From Tragulus kanchil (taxonomy: Eukaryota; Chordata; Mammalia; Artiodactyla; Tragulidae), in the NCBI GenBank assembly GCA_022376925.1, contig JAIOJX010000003.1, positions 40,037,874 through 40,101,873 on the forward strand: DNA of 64,000 nucleotides. The letters run 5' to 3'. The translations under genes and the position numbers were made by a program. How positions within the stretch are numbered: the stretch's first letter is position 1; each line of letters starts with the position of its first letter. The notes below the pieces were generated by a model. That model saw only the letters and a program-made list of their open reading frames with translations. It was not told the DNA's origin and ran no database searches. Of this stretch, positions 23,736 through 35,567 are shown in pieces.

Positions 23736-24588
23736 GGATCACTAAATGTTAGGGATTTTTTTCTCTGTCTTCTTTGATACAGCAGCAAATAGAGTTGAGT
23801 TGGTACTAAAAGAGCTTTGGCTCTGTTTTTAGGACAGTGTACAGGGAATTAGACAGGCACACAATTACAGCTCATTAACATTGACAGTTGCTTTCAGGCC
23901 AAGTTCCTTTCTCAGATTTCAACATAAATCTTTAGCATATGGTTACAGCAGCCTTAAAGATTTAAGGGTAAACATTTCTTGTTTGTCGTGAGCCTATACA
24001 TTTGCTAACTCAATTACTAACCTTTTAAAAGAATAGGAAATACATTTACATCAAATCTTTTACACCTAAAGTACTGTTATTCCCTCTCCCAAGGCAACCT
24101 AAAGAAATTCTACCACTTTTGATAAGACCTAAGCAATCCACCTCAATGGGAATAACCCTTCCTTTTTATTTCAGATCTTTGAATTATAAATGGTTAAAGA
24201 AAATTGGAACTAAAGAACAAATTCGATAGTTATTTCTATAAACGTCTGACCCCCTTAAAGTCTGAGCAAATCCACACTGAAATGATACAGAAATATATGC
24301 AGGCCTGGTTTCATACAGACATGCCTGAACATAACTTCTAAATAAATTCAGTGGAGTTATTTAAGTCATGATTCTTTGAAAGATAATATGATACAGTATC
24401 TCTCAACAAAGGGGAGAGGCATTAGGAGGACTAGAAATAAGACAACCAGACATTTTCCCCAGTGACTGGACAAGTTTCTAAAACCCTTCCAGGATCGGTT
24501 TGCTCTAGCACAGATTTCAACAAGGTTAAATGAAGTAAAATAGATACTGTATTAATTTCACAGATAGCACATAGTAGGGACTCAATCA

Positions 24589-24819
24589 GGGCTTCCCAAG
24601 TGGATCAGTGGTAAAGAATCTGCCTGCCAATGTAGGAGACATAAGAGATGATGGTTTGATACCTGGGTTGGGAAGATCCCCAGGAGCAAGGCATAGAAAT
24701 CTACTCCAGTATTCTTGTCTGGAGATGCCCATGGACACAAGAGCCTGATGGGCTATAGTCTATGAGGTCATAAAAGAGTTGGACATAACTTAGTGACTAA
24801 ACAACCACAGCAACAAGAG
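24589..24819 (+). mobile_element. Bov-tA SINE (second full copy through D11)
   Basis: Duplicate of 23505-23735 at offset 1084. Confidence 0.93.
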
Positions 24820-25954
24820 GGATCACTAAATGTTAGGGATTTTTTTCTCTGTCTTCTTTGATACAGCAGCAAATAGAGTTGAGTTGGTACTAAAAGAGCT
24901 TTGGCTCTGTTTTTAGGACAGTGTACAGGGAATTAGACAGGCACACAATTACAGCTCATTAACATTGACAGTTGCTTTCAGGCCAAGTTCCTTTCTCAGA
25001 TTTCAACATAAATCTTTAGCATATGGTTACAGCAGCCTTAAAGATTTAAGGGTAAACATTTCTTGTTTGTCGTGAGCCTATACATTTGCTAACTCAATTA
25101 CTAACCTTTTAAAAGAATAGGAAATACATTTACATCAAATCTTTTACACCTAAAGTACTGTTATTCCCTCTCCCAAGGCAACCTAAAGAAATTCTACCAC
25201 TTTTGATAAGACCTAAGCAATCCACCTCAATGGGAATAACCCTTCCTTTTTATTTCAGATCTTTGAATTATAAATGGTTAAAGAAAATTGGAACTAAAGA
25301 ACAAAAATTCTGGATAGTTATTTCTTTACTATTATTAACATAAGTCTCCAACATCTGTTATATCTTATTGAAATACATCAGGCTAAACACAGCTGCTATT
25401 CCATTGGAAAGTGGGGATAAGGAATGGAGGAAGTGAGAAAGGAATTTTTTTTCTTTGTGAAAATAGGGAAAAAATATAATTTTTTAAAATGTTGTTCAAC
25501 TTGAGGATCCTAGGACTTTCTTGGACTTCTTGAAACTATAACATAGCAGGCAGACAGAGATAACAAGTATGAACTCCAAACACTCTTTAGGAGAAATATA
25601 TTTCAGGCACCTTGTGAACCATGGAAAATTGAACTAAAGTCTGTTGCTGCTCCTGAAAGAAATGATCATGTCTTTGTGTAATAACTTACAGTTTCTTTTT
25701 CTCCCTAAAAGCAGGAAAATTGGTCATATAGAACACAATTTCTTCAAAAACTGCTGTGCACACATACACAGAATGTCATGGTAACCAATGACTATAGGTA
25801 TGAAGTGGCCAATGATAACACCAGACATAAGGAGGAAATTTTTCATAACCTTTAAATCAGTGCTGCTTAGCCTATCCTGTTTCTTTCACTTAGCTACATG
25901 TTTATCAGTCTATATTAGAGACTCAAGCACATTTTAAAGTCATTTCCTTTACTG
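24820..25954. other. Unassigned DNA between SINEs
   Basis: AT-rich sequence spanning the end of D11 and the start of D12. No repeat family is recognised. Partly repeated at 26611-27111. Confidence 0.5.
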
Positions 25955-26270
25955 AGAAAGTACTTTCAGGGGCTTCCCTGGTGGTCCAGTGGGTAAGGAC
26001 ACCTCCTTGCAGTGAAAGGGGTGCCGGTTGCAGAGCGGCTGGACCCATGTGTCCAATTACCGAGCCAGAGCTCTGGAGTGCATGTGCCCAGAGCCAGTGC
26101 TCTGTGACAACAGAGGTCACTGCGATGGGAGGCCCACATGGGCCAAAGAACAAAGATGGATGAGACTGAATAAATGAAAGACAAATAGAAGTGGCCGGCC
26201 TGCCTCCCTCCCTCCCCACCTCCCCCCCAAAAAAAAAGTTTGAAAAAAAAAAAAGAAGAAAGTACTTTCA
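25955..26270 (+). mobile_element. CHR-2-type SINE with 14-base target duplication
   Basis: The SINE occupies 25969-26256: GGGCTTCCCTGGTGGTCCAG head, GTGGGTAAGGAC A box, a B box largely deleted near 26027, CCAGAGCTCTGGAGTGCATG, GGGAGGCCCACATGGGCCAA, AGAACAAAGATGGATGA. The tail is pyrimidine-rich and then A-rich. Flanking copies of AGAAAGTACTTTCA at 25955-25968 and 26257-26270 are its target-site duplication. Confidence 0.92.
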
Positions 26271-26418
26271 AATAATCTGAAAAGTCAACAGAAACAGAAA
26301 ACATTCAGATTTTACCTTCTTCCATAACATGACCTTGGAGGTGACCAGATGCACCATGATTCTCTCCATTCTTCCCTGGTTTACTTTTAGAAAGGCAAGG
26401 GCAACATAGGGTCTTGTT

Positions 26419-26587
26419 TGGTCCCATATATATATATATTTTAATTTTCTTTTTCATTTCCCAATCATGCCTCTTTTTTATTTATATTTATTTGCATTCA
26501 TCTTTTTTATTCGTTAGCCTGTGTGGGCCTCCCATGGCAGTAGCCTCTCTTCTTGTAGAGCACCAGCTCTGGGCACATGTGCTCCAG
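26419..26587 (-). mobile_element. CHR-2-type SINE, cut by tile junction
   Basis: First copy of the SINE at 27587-27877. It ends at the D12 junction, so the tRNA-like head is missing. Confidence 0.85.
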
Positions 26588-27111
26588 CTGTATAGGCAGA
26601 CAGAGATAACTTTGTGAAAATAGGGAAAAAATATAATTTTTTAAAATGTTGTTCAACTTGAGGATCCTAGGACTTTCTTGGACTTCTTGAAACTATAACA
26701 TAGCAGGCAGACAGAGATAACAAGTATGAACTCCAAACACTCTTTAGGAGAAATATATTTCAGGCACCTTGTGAACCATGGAAAATTGAACTAAAGTCTG
26801 TTGCTGCTCCTGAAAGAAATGATCATGTCTTTGTGTAATAACTTACAGTTTCTTTTTCTCCCTAAAAGCAGGAAAATTGGTCATATAGAACACAATTTCT
26901 TCAAAAACTGCTGTGCACACATACACAGAATGTCATGGTAACCAATGACTATAGGTATGAAGTGGCCAATGATAACACCAGACATAAGGAGGAAATTTTT
27001 CATAACCTTTAAATCAGTGCTGCTTAGCCTATCCTGTTTCTTTCACTTAGCTACATGTTTATCAGTCTATATTAGAGACTCAAGCACATTTTAAAGTCAT
27101 TTCCTTTACTG

Positions 27112-27428
27112 AGAAAGTACTTTCAGGGGCTTCCCTGGTGGTCCAGTGGGTAAGGACACCTCCTTGCAGTGAAAGGGGTGCCGGTTGCAGAGCGGCTGGA
27201 CCCATGTGTCCAATTACCGAGCCAGAGCTCTGGAGTGCATGTGCCCAGAGCCAGTGCTCTGTGACAACAGAGGTCACTGCGATGGGAGGCCCACATGGGC
27301 CAAAGAACAAAGATGGATGAGACTGAATAAATGAAAGACAAATAGAAGTGGCCGGCCTGCCCCCCCCCCCCCCCACCCCCCCCCCAAAAAAAAAGTTTGA
27401 AAAAAAAAAAAAGAAGAAAGTACTTTCA
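27112..27428 (+). mobile_element. CHR-2-type SINE (second copy through D12)
   Basis: Duplicate of 25955-26270, with target duplications at 27112-27125 and 27415-27428. The tail at 27361-27385 is nearly all C, unlike the CCTC-type tail of the first copy. Confidence 0.92.
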
Positions 27429-27576
27429 AATAATCTGAAAAGTCAACAGAAACAGAAAACATTCAGATTTTACCTTCTTCCATAACATGACCTTGGAGGT
27501 GACCAGATGCACCATGATTCTCTCCATTCTTCCCTGGTTTACTTTTAGAAAGGCAAGGGCAACATAGGGTCTTGTT

Positions 27577-27887
27577 TGGTCCCATATATATATATATTTT
27601 AATTTTCTTTTTCATTTCCCAATCATGCCTCTTTTTTATTTATATTTATTTGCATTCATCTTTTTTATTCGTTAGCCTGTGTGGGCCTCCCATGGCAGTA
27701 GCCTCTCTTCTTGTAGAGCACCAGCTCTGGGCACATGTGCTCCAGAGCGCTGGCTCATAATTGGACACACTGGTCCAGCCACTCCACTGTATGTGGAATC
27801 TTCCCAGTCCAGGGATCAAACTGGTGCCCCTTGCACTACAAGGCAGACTCTTTACCCACTGGACCACCAGGGAAGCCTGGTCCCATA
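27577..27887 (-). mobile_element. CHR-2-type SINE with 10-base target duplication
   Basis: Complete reverse-strand copy. Head at the right (ACCAGGGAAGCC, TACCCACTGGACC, GGGATCAAACTGG), body with TAGCCTGTGTGGGCCTCCCA, and an AT-rich tail at the left. TGGTCCCATA at 27577-27586 and 27878-27887 is the target-site duplication. Confidence 0.92.
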
Positions 27888-29394
27888 CATTAAAGCACAA
27901 TAAATGGATGAGAAGCCAGTGCAGTTCCTCTCCCATTCCCCAACAACTCTGCGTAAAATATCTGTGAACTGCAACACTGAAATCAAGCACATTTAGCATG
28001 TTTTTATTTGAAACCTTAGTACAGAATAAGAGGGGGATGAGATGATGTATAGTATATTTAGGAAACACTTCAAAAAGTGAATAAAATCTTGCTCCAAGGA
28101 AGAATCTGTTATAGACAATTTAGGATAGACTACAGTTACAGCTGAACTTGAAAACATGCATATGATGATGTAGCACTACATTTCAGAGACTTGAATGATC
28201 ATGAGAGTAGATGAAAACCAGCACTATGACATAAATTGTTGAGTCAGTGTGTCAGGCTTTTCTATTTCTTTTCCTTTCACTATAAACTTGTTTCCTCTAT
28301 GTGAATGCTAACATCTACAAGGTCCTTGGATACAAAAATGGCCTCAAATTTTTATGATTCAAGCACTCCCATTCAAATTTCTAAGTGAAGAGAACTCTTC
28401 TGATGGGCTATAAGGCTCTGTAAGTAGGAAGATGAATTGGAGCAAAACCTTCCACCTGTCACACTAAAGACTCTTCTTAAGTTGATGACATATTTCTCTG
28501 ACACCCTTGTGCACATCTGCCACTACATTCCTAGGTTTCTCATCTCACTAGAATCATTAGAGGATTCTCTGAGCAATCAGACAAGCAATTACTAAACTGT
28601 ACTCTCAATGCTAGCTGGTCAAGATGGACTCAGCAGCCAGTATACTCATGTTAGATGGTTCCATTGCCAGTAAAGGGCTTTTATACTTTCAGAGGGTGAG
28701 CATATGCAGAAGAAACTGGTTCAAAAGCTCAGCAAGTGAATGCCTTTGTTTATTTCCGTTGAAGAGTTGGCTCTGGTGAATATTTAGGAAAATAATATTA
28801 ATGCTGCTGCTTCAGAGGATCCTCAGGGAAATCTGATAAATATCTGATTAAATTTGTCTCCAACATAATTACATTAAAGTCAAACTTGTTTAACTTTTTC
28901 TATGCTTGGTTATCACTGCACAGCCAAAAAGATGTTAATTGGCAACCTAGCTTCTGATGTATTTATACCACTGGTGGTTTATTAAGTTCAAATTTTAGAA
29001 TGTAAATGAAAAGAGACTGATACTTTTTTTTTAAGTTAATTCAAGTTTGAGGTTTTTAGTTTTAAATGAAAGCTATGAACTCTTCAGTTCACATTGGTTT
29101 GGTTTTTTGTTTTGTTTTGTTTTTATTATTGCTCTTTTAAAGAATGTAAATTTTTAGAAAATATTAGATGTGTGTAGAAGTTTTCTGTACCTCTAAACAT
29201 TAGAAAGTAGAACCTAGGAAAATTTAAAATATTAGAGAGACCCTGCCCAGCCCACTCTTGCACAATTAGAGAAAGACTTTTCCTTGAGAATTTACCACAG
29301 GAGAATGGTTTTCACACTTTCATTGCCTTCTCCAACTCTTTTATCAGTTATGTGTCTTGAGTATGCCCTTAAAGAACTTATAATTTAGCACAAA
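27888..29394. other. Unassigned DNA
   Basis: 27888-28506 is single copy; the rest is the first D13 block. No repeat family is recognised apart from a TTTTG run near 29105-29122. Confidence 0.5.
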
Positions 29395-30652
29395 GTCTTC
29401 CCTGGTGGCTCAGTTGTAAAGAATCCACCCTCCAATGCAGAAGACACAAATCTGATCCCTGGGTTGGGAAGATCCCCTGGAGGAGGAACTAGCAACCCAC
29501 TCCAGTATTCTTACCTAGGAAATCCCATGGATAGAGGAATCTGGTGGGCTACAGTACACCAGGGGTTGTAACAGAGTCATGCAGCCAGTATACTTCGAAT
29601 TGTGCACATCTGCCACTACATTCCTAGATTAGCTGGATACTCTGAGCAATCAGACAAGCAATTACTAAACTGTACTCTCAATGCTAGCTGGTCAAGATGG
29701 ACTCAGCAGCCAGTATACTCATGTTAGATGGTTCCATTGCCAGTAAAGGGCTTTTATACTTTCAGAGGGTGAGCATATGCAGAAGAAACTGGTTCAAAAG
29801 CTCAGCAAGTGAATGCCTTTGTTTATTTCCGTTGAAGAGTTGGCTCTGGTGAATATTTAGGAAAATAATATTAATGCTGCTGCTTCAGAGGATCCTCGGG
29901 GAAATCTGATAAATATCTGATTAAATTTGTCTCCAACATAATTACATTAAAGTCAAACTTGTTTAACTTTTTCTATGCTTGGTTATCACTGCACAGCCAA
30001 AAAGATGTTAATTGGCAACCTAGCTTCTGATGTATTTATACCACTGGTGGTTTATTAAGTTCAAATTTTAGAATGTAAATGAAAAGAGACTGATACTTTT
30101 TTTTTAAGTTAATTCAAGTTTGAGGTTTTTAGTTTTAAATGAAAGCTATGAACTCTTCAGTTCACATTGGTTTGGTTTTTTGTTTTGTTTTGTTTTTATT
30201 ATTGCTCTTTTAAAGAATGTAAATTTTTAGAAAATATTAGATGTGTGTAGAAGTTTTCTGTACCTCTAAACATTAGAAAGTAGAACCTAGGAAAATTTAA
30301 AATATTAGAGAGACCCTGCCCAGCCCACTCTTGCACAATTAGAGAAAGACTTTTCCTTGAGAATTTACCACAGGAGAATGGTTTTCACACTTTCATTGCC
30401 TTCTCCAACTCTTTTATCAGTTATGTGTCTTGAGTATGCCCTTAAAGAACTTATAATTTAGCACAAAGTCTTCCCTGGTGGCTCAGTTGTAAAGAATCCA
30501 CCCTCCAATGCAGAAGACACAAATCTGATCCCTGGGTTGGGAAGATCCCCTGGAGGAGGAACTAGCAACCCACTCCAGTATTCTTACCTAGGAAATCCCA
30601 TGGATAGAGGAATCTGGTGGGCTACAGTACACCAGGGGTTGTAACAGAGTCA
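28507..30652. repeat. Tandem duplication D13 (period about 1073-1093)
   Basis: Positions 28507-29579 recur at 29600-30652. The first 40 bases of the second copy are corrupted, with about 20 bases lost near 29627-29640. The filler at 29580-29599 echoes AGCAGCCAGTATACT from within the block (about 28631). A Bov-tA SINE is cut by the junction in the first copy. Confidence 0.95.
29395..29579 (+). mobile_element. Bov-tA SINE, cut by tile junction
   Basis: Head TCTTCCCTGGTGGCTCAG, TCTGATCCCTGGGTTGGGAA, CACTCCAGTATTCTTACCTA, GGAATCTGGTGGGCTACAGT. The tail is lost at the D13 junction. Confidence 0.92.
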
Positions 30653-30685
30653 CACACAACTTAGCAACTAACAACAGCAACAACG
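30468..30685 (+). mobile_element. Bov-tA SINE (complete second copy)
   Basis: Second copy of 29395-29579 with its proper end: CACACACAACTTAGCAACTA then ACAACAGCAACAACGA. Confidence 0.93.
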
Positions 30686-30722
30686 ATTTAACACAAAGAA
30701 CTTGACATAAAAAAGAACACAA

Positions 30723-30885
30723 GGGACTTTCCTCATGGTTTAGTAGGTTAAAACTCCATATTCCCATTCCAGGGGACAGAGATTCAACCCCTGGTCAGGA
30801 AACTAAGATTCTATATGCTCCGACGTGTGGCCAAAAAAGCCCTCCACCATAGAAAACCAAAACAAAACAAAAACCTCAAAGCAAA
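30723..30885 (+). mobile_element. CHR-1-like tRNA-derived SINE
   Basis: Head GGGACTTTCCTCATGGTTTA, GTAGGTTAAAACTCC, CAGAGATTCAACCCCTGGTC (B box), ACTAAGATTCTATATGCTCC, then GTGTGGCCAAAAAAGCC and an A-rich tail with CAAAACAAAA. Shorter than the CHR-2 copies here. The subfamily is uncertain. Confidence 0.75.
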
Positions 30886-31040
30886 AACAGTGTTCCTAAA
30901 AATAGAACCTTACTGCATTAAGTTACTACAGATGCAAAGAACACAATTGTCATCAATACTCCTGTTTTGCTGAGCATACTGATGGATTTCTATGTGCAAA
31001 TGAAATAATGTATTAAAGTGAGAATTGTCCTTTGTCTAGT

Positions 31041-31245
31041 GCTTACTTGCTCAGCCATGTCTAACTCTTTGCAACCTCATAGACTGTAGCCGGCCAGGCC
31101 CCTCTATTGATGGGGATTCTCTAGACAAGAGAACAGAAATGAGTTGCCTTGCCTTCCTTCAGGCCATCTTCCCAACCCAGGGATTGAATCTGGGTCTCCC
31201 TCGTTGCTGGCAGATTCTTTACCATCTGAACCATCAGGGAAGCCC
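31041..31245 (-). mobile_element. Bov-tA SINE
   Basis: Full-length reverse copy: GCTCAGCCATGTCTAACTCT, TTGCAACCTCATAGACTGTA, ATCTTCCCAACCCAGGGATT, TTGAATCTGGGTCTCCC, TTCTTTACCATCTGAACCAT, CAGGGAAGCCC. Confidence 0.93.
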
Positions 31246-31988
31246 ATCATTTGTTGTATTTTTGGATAAAGCCCTGATGTTAATAAAAACAGTATTCGGT
31301 GCTCACACATTTTTAATAGTGATGCCAAAACATCTATGCACAATTTTCTAAAGTATAAATCTGGTCTAGTATACCATAGACTATCATCCACCTCCAAGAT
31401 GTATAGAAGGGTACTGATGAGAGTGTACTGGTAGAGGGGGTTTCTTTAGAGAGTCTGCTTGCAGAGTACTATGTGCTCTCTCTTTCATCTGAACCCTGGG
31501 TGATACAGATGTCTCTCTGTAAGTAGATGCCTGGAGGAGTAGCCTGTGGATGCAGAGCTAAGAGACAGCGCTGAAGAACCTACACTTGCCAGAGTGTAGC
31601 TGAACAAAAAGACTTATCATTTCCTGTGGACCAGATCTGAGCTCAGTTGAAGGGTGGGGAATTGAATCACTTCATAGGGACCTTGCCCATGAGGACTCCT
31701 TTAAGAAATGATGTGGTCCTCACACAGAGATGACCTAATAGAGTCATGGACTGTGTGGAGAGTTGCAGGGAGCCACCACAAGAAACATCAACCTATTATG
31801 AGGCCACAGATGGAAGATTCCCACGGAGGGACCTCCCAGAATGCCTTGCGCCAAACGAAGGTCCATTGAGTACCCAACAGTAGTAGAGGGTATGAGTAAC
31901 AGGTTACAACTGTAAATTCTATATTTTTCTGAGTCTTACCTCTCATCTGACTTCATCAAGAGACTGCACAGTGAGAAGAGCTGGGAGG
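31246..31988. other. Unassigned stretch
   Basis: No repeat or exon recognised. The part around 31740-31900 is less AT-rich. It recurs at 32355-33098. Confidence 0.5.
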
Positions 31989-32149
31989 AAAAAAAAAACA
32001 GTGTTCCTAAAAATAGAACCTTACTGCAAAGTTACTACAGATGCAAAGAACACAATTGTCATCAATACTCCTGTTTTGCTGAGCATACTGATGGATTTCT
32101 ATGTGCAAATGAAATAATGTATTAAAGTGAGAATTGTCCTTTGTCTAGT

Positions 32150-32354
32150 GCTTACTTGCTCAGCCATGTCTAACTCTTTGCAACCTCATAGACTGTAGCC
32201 GGCCAGGCCCCTCTATTGATGGGGATTCTCTAGACAAGAGAACAGAAATGAGTTGCCTTGCCTTCCTTCAGGCCATCTTCCCAACCCAGGGATTGAATCT
32301 GGGTCTCCCTCGTTGCTGGCAGATTCTTTACCATCTGAACCATCAGGGAAGCCC
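32150..32354 (-). mobile_element. Bov-tA SINE (second copy through D14)
   Basis: Duplicate of 31041-31245 at offset 1109. Confidence 0.93.
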
Positions 32355-33639
32355 ATCATTTGTTGTATTTTTGGATAAAGCCCTGATGTTAATAAAAACA
32401 GTATTCGGTGCTCACACATTTTTAATAGTGATGCCAAAACATCTATGCACAATTTTCTAAAGTATAAATCTGGTCTAGTATACCATAGACTATCATCCAC
32501 CTCCAAGATGTATAGAAGGGTACTGATGAGAGTGTACTGGTAGAGGGGGTTTCTTTAGAGAGTCTGCTTGCAGAGTACTATGTGCTCTCTCTTTCATCTG
32601 AACCCTGGGTGATACAGATGTCTCTCTGTAAGTAGATGCCTGGAGGAGTAGCCTGTGGATGCAGAGCTAAGAGACAGCGCTGAAGAACCTACACTTGCCA
32701 GAGTGTAGCTGAACAAAAAGACTTATCATTTCCTGTGGACCAGATCTGAGCTCAGTTGAAGGGTGGGGAATTGAATCACTTCATAGGGACCTTGCCCATG
32801 AGGACTCCTTTAAGAAATGATGTGGTCCTCACACAGAGATGACCTAATAGAGTCATGGACTGTGTGGAGAGTTGCAGGGAGCCACCACAAGAAACATCAA
32901 CCTATTATGAGGCCACAGATGGAAGATTCCCACGGAGGGACCTCCCAGAATGCCTTGCGCCAAACGAAGGTCCATTGAGTACCCAACAGTAGTAGAGGGT
33001 ATGAGTAACAGGTTACAACTGTAAATTCTATATTTTTCTGAGTCTTACCTCTCATCTGACTTCATCAAGAGACTGCACAGTGAGAAGAGCTGGGAGGGAA
33101 AATCATGAAGAAGCATACCACAAAACCCCTTTCCCTCTGTAGTTTCCCGACGGTAGCTAGCAAAGAGGAAGCTTCTCTTACAGATTCCAAAATTTGTCTA
33201 TTTATCTCACCAGGTTTCATTTATTCCTGTATGTTCAAGAGTCTATCAATATGCAGTTAATTGTAATGATGGTGATAATGATGATATGTGATACGATGAT
33301 AGGGTGGCTGTAGGGGTAATAGTAATGATGAAGTGGTGAAGAGGACCACACCTACCATTTTTGAATGTTAATGTGCTAAATGTTTTCAAGAATTATTACA
33401 TTTAGTACTCCTGATAAACATGTGAAATCGGTAATATTGTCTCTAATATAGATGAACAGATTGAGTTCATCAAGTAGCAAAGAGATTTAATAATTTTTAT
33501 GTTATTCAGAAATTTGAGGGCAGATGCAAATTTCAAAAACTCATTTGTCTGAGCTGTAGTAAAAATTCAAATTGAACTGATATCCTCTGTAGAGGTTACT
33601 CTTACAAGGGTATATGCACAAGTACTGTTTCTATTCTTC
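32355..33639. other. Unassigned stretch
   Basis: Second D14 copy followed by the left half of D15. A GATGAT/AATGATG-rich patch lies at 33265-33330. No gene is recognised. Confidence 0.5.
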
Positions 33640-35299
33640 TGTCCTTTTTAGATTTTATTTTTCTTTTTTTTCAGTTTGCTAAAGTGAAAACTTAGATTAT
33701 TGATCTTAAAATCTTATGTTTTCCCCCAAGTTATGCATTCAGTACTCTATATTCCCTCTAAGTTCTGTTTTCCATGCATCCTACAAACTTTGATAGGCTT
33801 TATTTTGTGACCCAAAAGATGATCTATCTTGTGAATGTTCCATGTGAACTAAGAAGAATGTGTATTCTATTGCTGTTGGCTGCCAGTTAGATTCAGTTGA
33901 CTGATGGTGCTATTTCATTTACTGTGTCCTTACTGACTTTCTGCCTACTAGATCTGTCAGTTCATAATTGAGAGGTGTTAAAGTCTCCAAGTAATAATCT
34001 AATAATGGATTTATATATTTCTCCTTGCAAATACATTAGTTTTTGCATCACATATTTTTGATGCTCTCTTGTTGAGCACATGTACATTACTGATTATTAT
34101 TTCGTCTTAAAGAATTTACCCCTTTATCATTATCTAATGCCCTACTCAATCCCTGAGAATTTCCTTTTCCTGCTAATATTCCTACTTCCCTAGAATTTGA
34201 GAAGAGCTGGGAGGGAAAATCATGAAGAAGCATACCACAAAACCCCTTTCCCTCTGTAGTTTCCCGACGGTAGCTAGCAAAGAGGAAGCTTCTCTTACAG
34301 ATTCCAAAATTTGTCTATTTATCTCACCAGGTTTCATTTATTCCTGTATGTTCAAGAGTCTATCAATATGCAGTTAATTGTAATGATGGTGATAATGATG
34401 ATATGTGATACGATGATAGGGTGGCTGTAGGGGTAATAGTAATGATGAAGTGGTGAAGAGGACCACACCTACCATTTTTGAATGTTAATGTGCTAAATGT
34501 TTTCAAGAATTATTACATTTAGTACTCCTGATAAACATGTGAAATCGGTAATATTGTCTCTAATATAGATGAACAGATTGAGTTCATCAAGTAGCAAAGA
34601 GATTTAATAATTTTTATGTTATTCAGAAATTTGAGGGCAGATGCAAATTTCAAAAACTCATTTGTCTGAGCTGTAGTAAAAATTCAAATTGAACTGATAT
34701 CCTCTGTAGAGGTTACTCTTACAAGGGTATATGCACAAGTACTGTTTCTATTCTTCTGTCCTTTTTAGATTTTATTTTTTCCTTTTTTTTCAGTTTGCTA
34801 AAGTGAAAACTTAGATTATTGATCTTAAAATCTTATGTTTTCCCCCAAGTTATGCATTCAGTACTCTATATTCCCTCTAAGTTCTGTTTTCCATGCATCC
34901 TACAAACTTTGATAGGCTTTATTTTGTGACCCAAAAGATGATCTATCTTGTGAATGTTCCATGTGAACTAAGAAGAATGTGTATTCTATTGCTGTTGGCT
35001 GCCAGTTAGATTCAGTTGACTGATGGTGCTATTTCATTTACTGTGTCCTTACTGACTTTCTGCCTACTAGATCTGTCAGTTCATAATTGAGAGGTGTTAA
35101 AGTCTCCAAGTAATAATCTAATAATGGATTTATATATTTCTCCTTGCAAATACATTAGTTTTTGCATCACATATTTTTGATGCTCTCTTGTTGAGCACAT
35201 GTACATTACTGATTATTATTTCGTCTTAAAGAATTTACCCCTTTATCATTATCTAATGCCCTACTCAATCCCTGAGAATTTTCTTTCCTGCTAATATTC
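33081..35299. repeat. Tandem duplication D15 (period 1117)
   Basis: Positions 33081-34181 recur at 34198-35299. Sixteen bases of filler (34182-34197) separate them. The right half of the block is part of an old minus-strand L1 that continues past the second copy. Confidence 0.96.
33640..34181 (-). mobile_element. Old L1 ORF2 fragment, cut by tile junction
   Basis: Reverse complement of an L1M-type ORF2. GATCTATCTTGTGAATGTTC, AAGAATGTGTATTCTATTGC, GAGGTGTTAAAGTCTCCAAG and TTACCCCTTTATCATTATCT are recognisable. Heavily mutated, no open frame. Confidence 0.82.
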
Positions 35300-35349
35300 T
35301 TTGTAATGAATATAGTTACTTCAGCTTTCTTTTGATGAGTGTTAGAATG
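34757..35349 (-). mobile_element. Old L1 ORF2 fragment (second copy, continuing)
   Basis: Second copy of 33640-34181. It continues beyond the duplication with ATAGTTACTTCAGCTTTCTT, and then the nested Bov-tA. Confidence 0.82.
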
Positions 35350-35351
35350 GT

Positions 35352-35567
35352 ATAGGAGTTCCAAGGTGGCACTAGTGGTAGAGAAACTTCCTGCCAATGC
35401 AGGAGACATAGGAGATGTGGGTTCAGTCCCTATGTTTGGAAGATTGCCTGAAGAAGGAAATTGCAACCCACTCCATTATTGCCTGGAGAATCCCGTGGAC
35501 AGAGGAACCTGGTAGGTTTCAGTCCATGGGGTTGCAAAGAGTTGAACATGACTTACAGTGACTGAGA
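35352..35567 (+). mobile_element. Bov-tA SINE nested in old L1
   Basis: Complete copy (AGTTCCAAGGTGGCACTAGT head, CTGCCAATGCAGGAGACATA, GGGTTCAGTCCCTATG, CAGTCCATGGGGTTGCAAAG). L1 sequence continues on both sides in the same orientation. Confidence 0.92.

Larger units (their letters stand above)
23147..25327. repeat. Tandem duplication D11 (period about 1084-1088)
   Basis: Positions 23147-24237 recur at 24231-25325, sharing TATTTCT at the junction. Four bases missing near 24222 relative to the second copy suggest a noisy tile end. The segment at 22010-22388 is a third copy of the left part. Confidence 0.95.
25454..27745. repeat. Tandem duplication D12 (period 1157)
   Basis: Positions 25454-26587 recur at 26611-27745. 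The 23-base filler at 26588-26610 repeats the word GGCAGACAGAGATAAC found in the block at about 25549. The C-rich SINE tail reads as mixed C and T in the first copy (26204-26228) but almost pure C in the second (27361-27385). Confidence 0.96.
30883..33098. repeat. Tandem duplication D14 (period about 1109)
   Basis: Positions 30883-31990 recur at about 31989-33098. The copies meet in an A-run with no distinct filler. Three bases (TTA) near 30918 are missing from the second copy. The block contains a minus-strand Bov-tA. Confidence 0.95.

Noticed and set aside
33265..33330. GATGAT-rich patch as a minisatellite
   Set aside because: Only a few irregular units; no consistent period.
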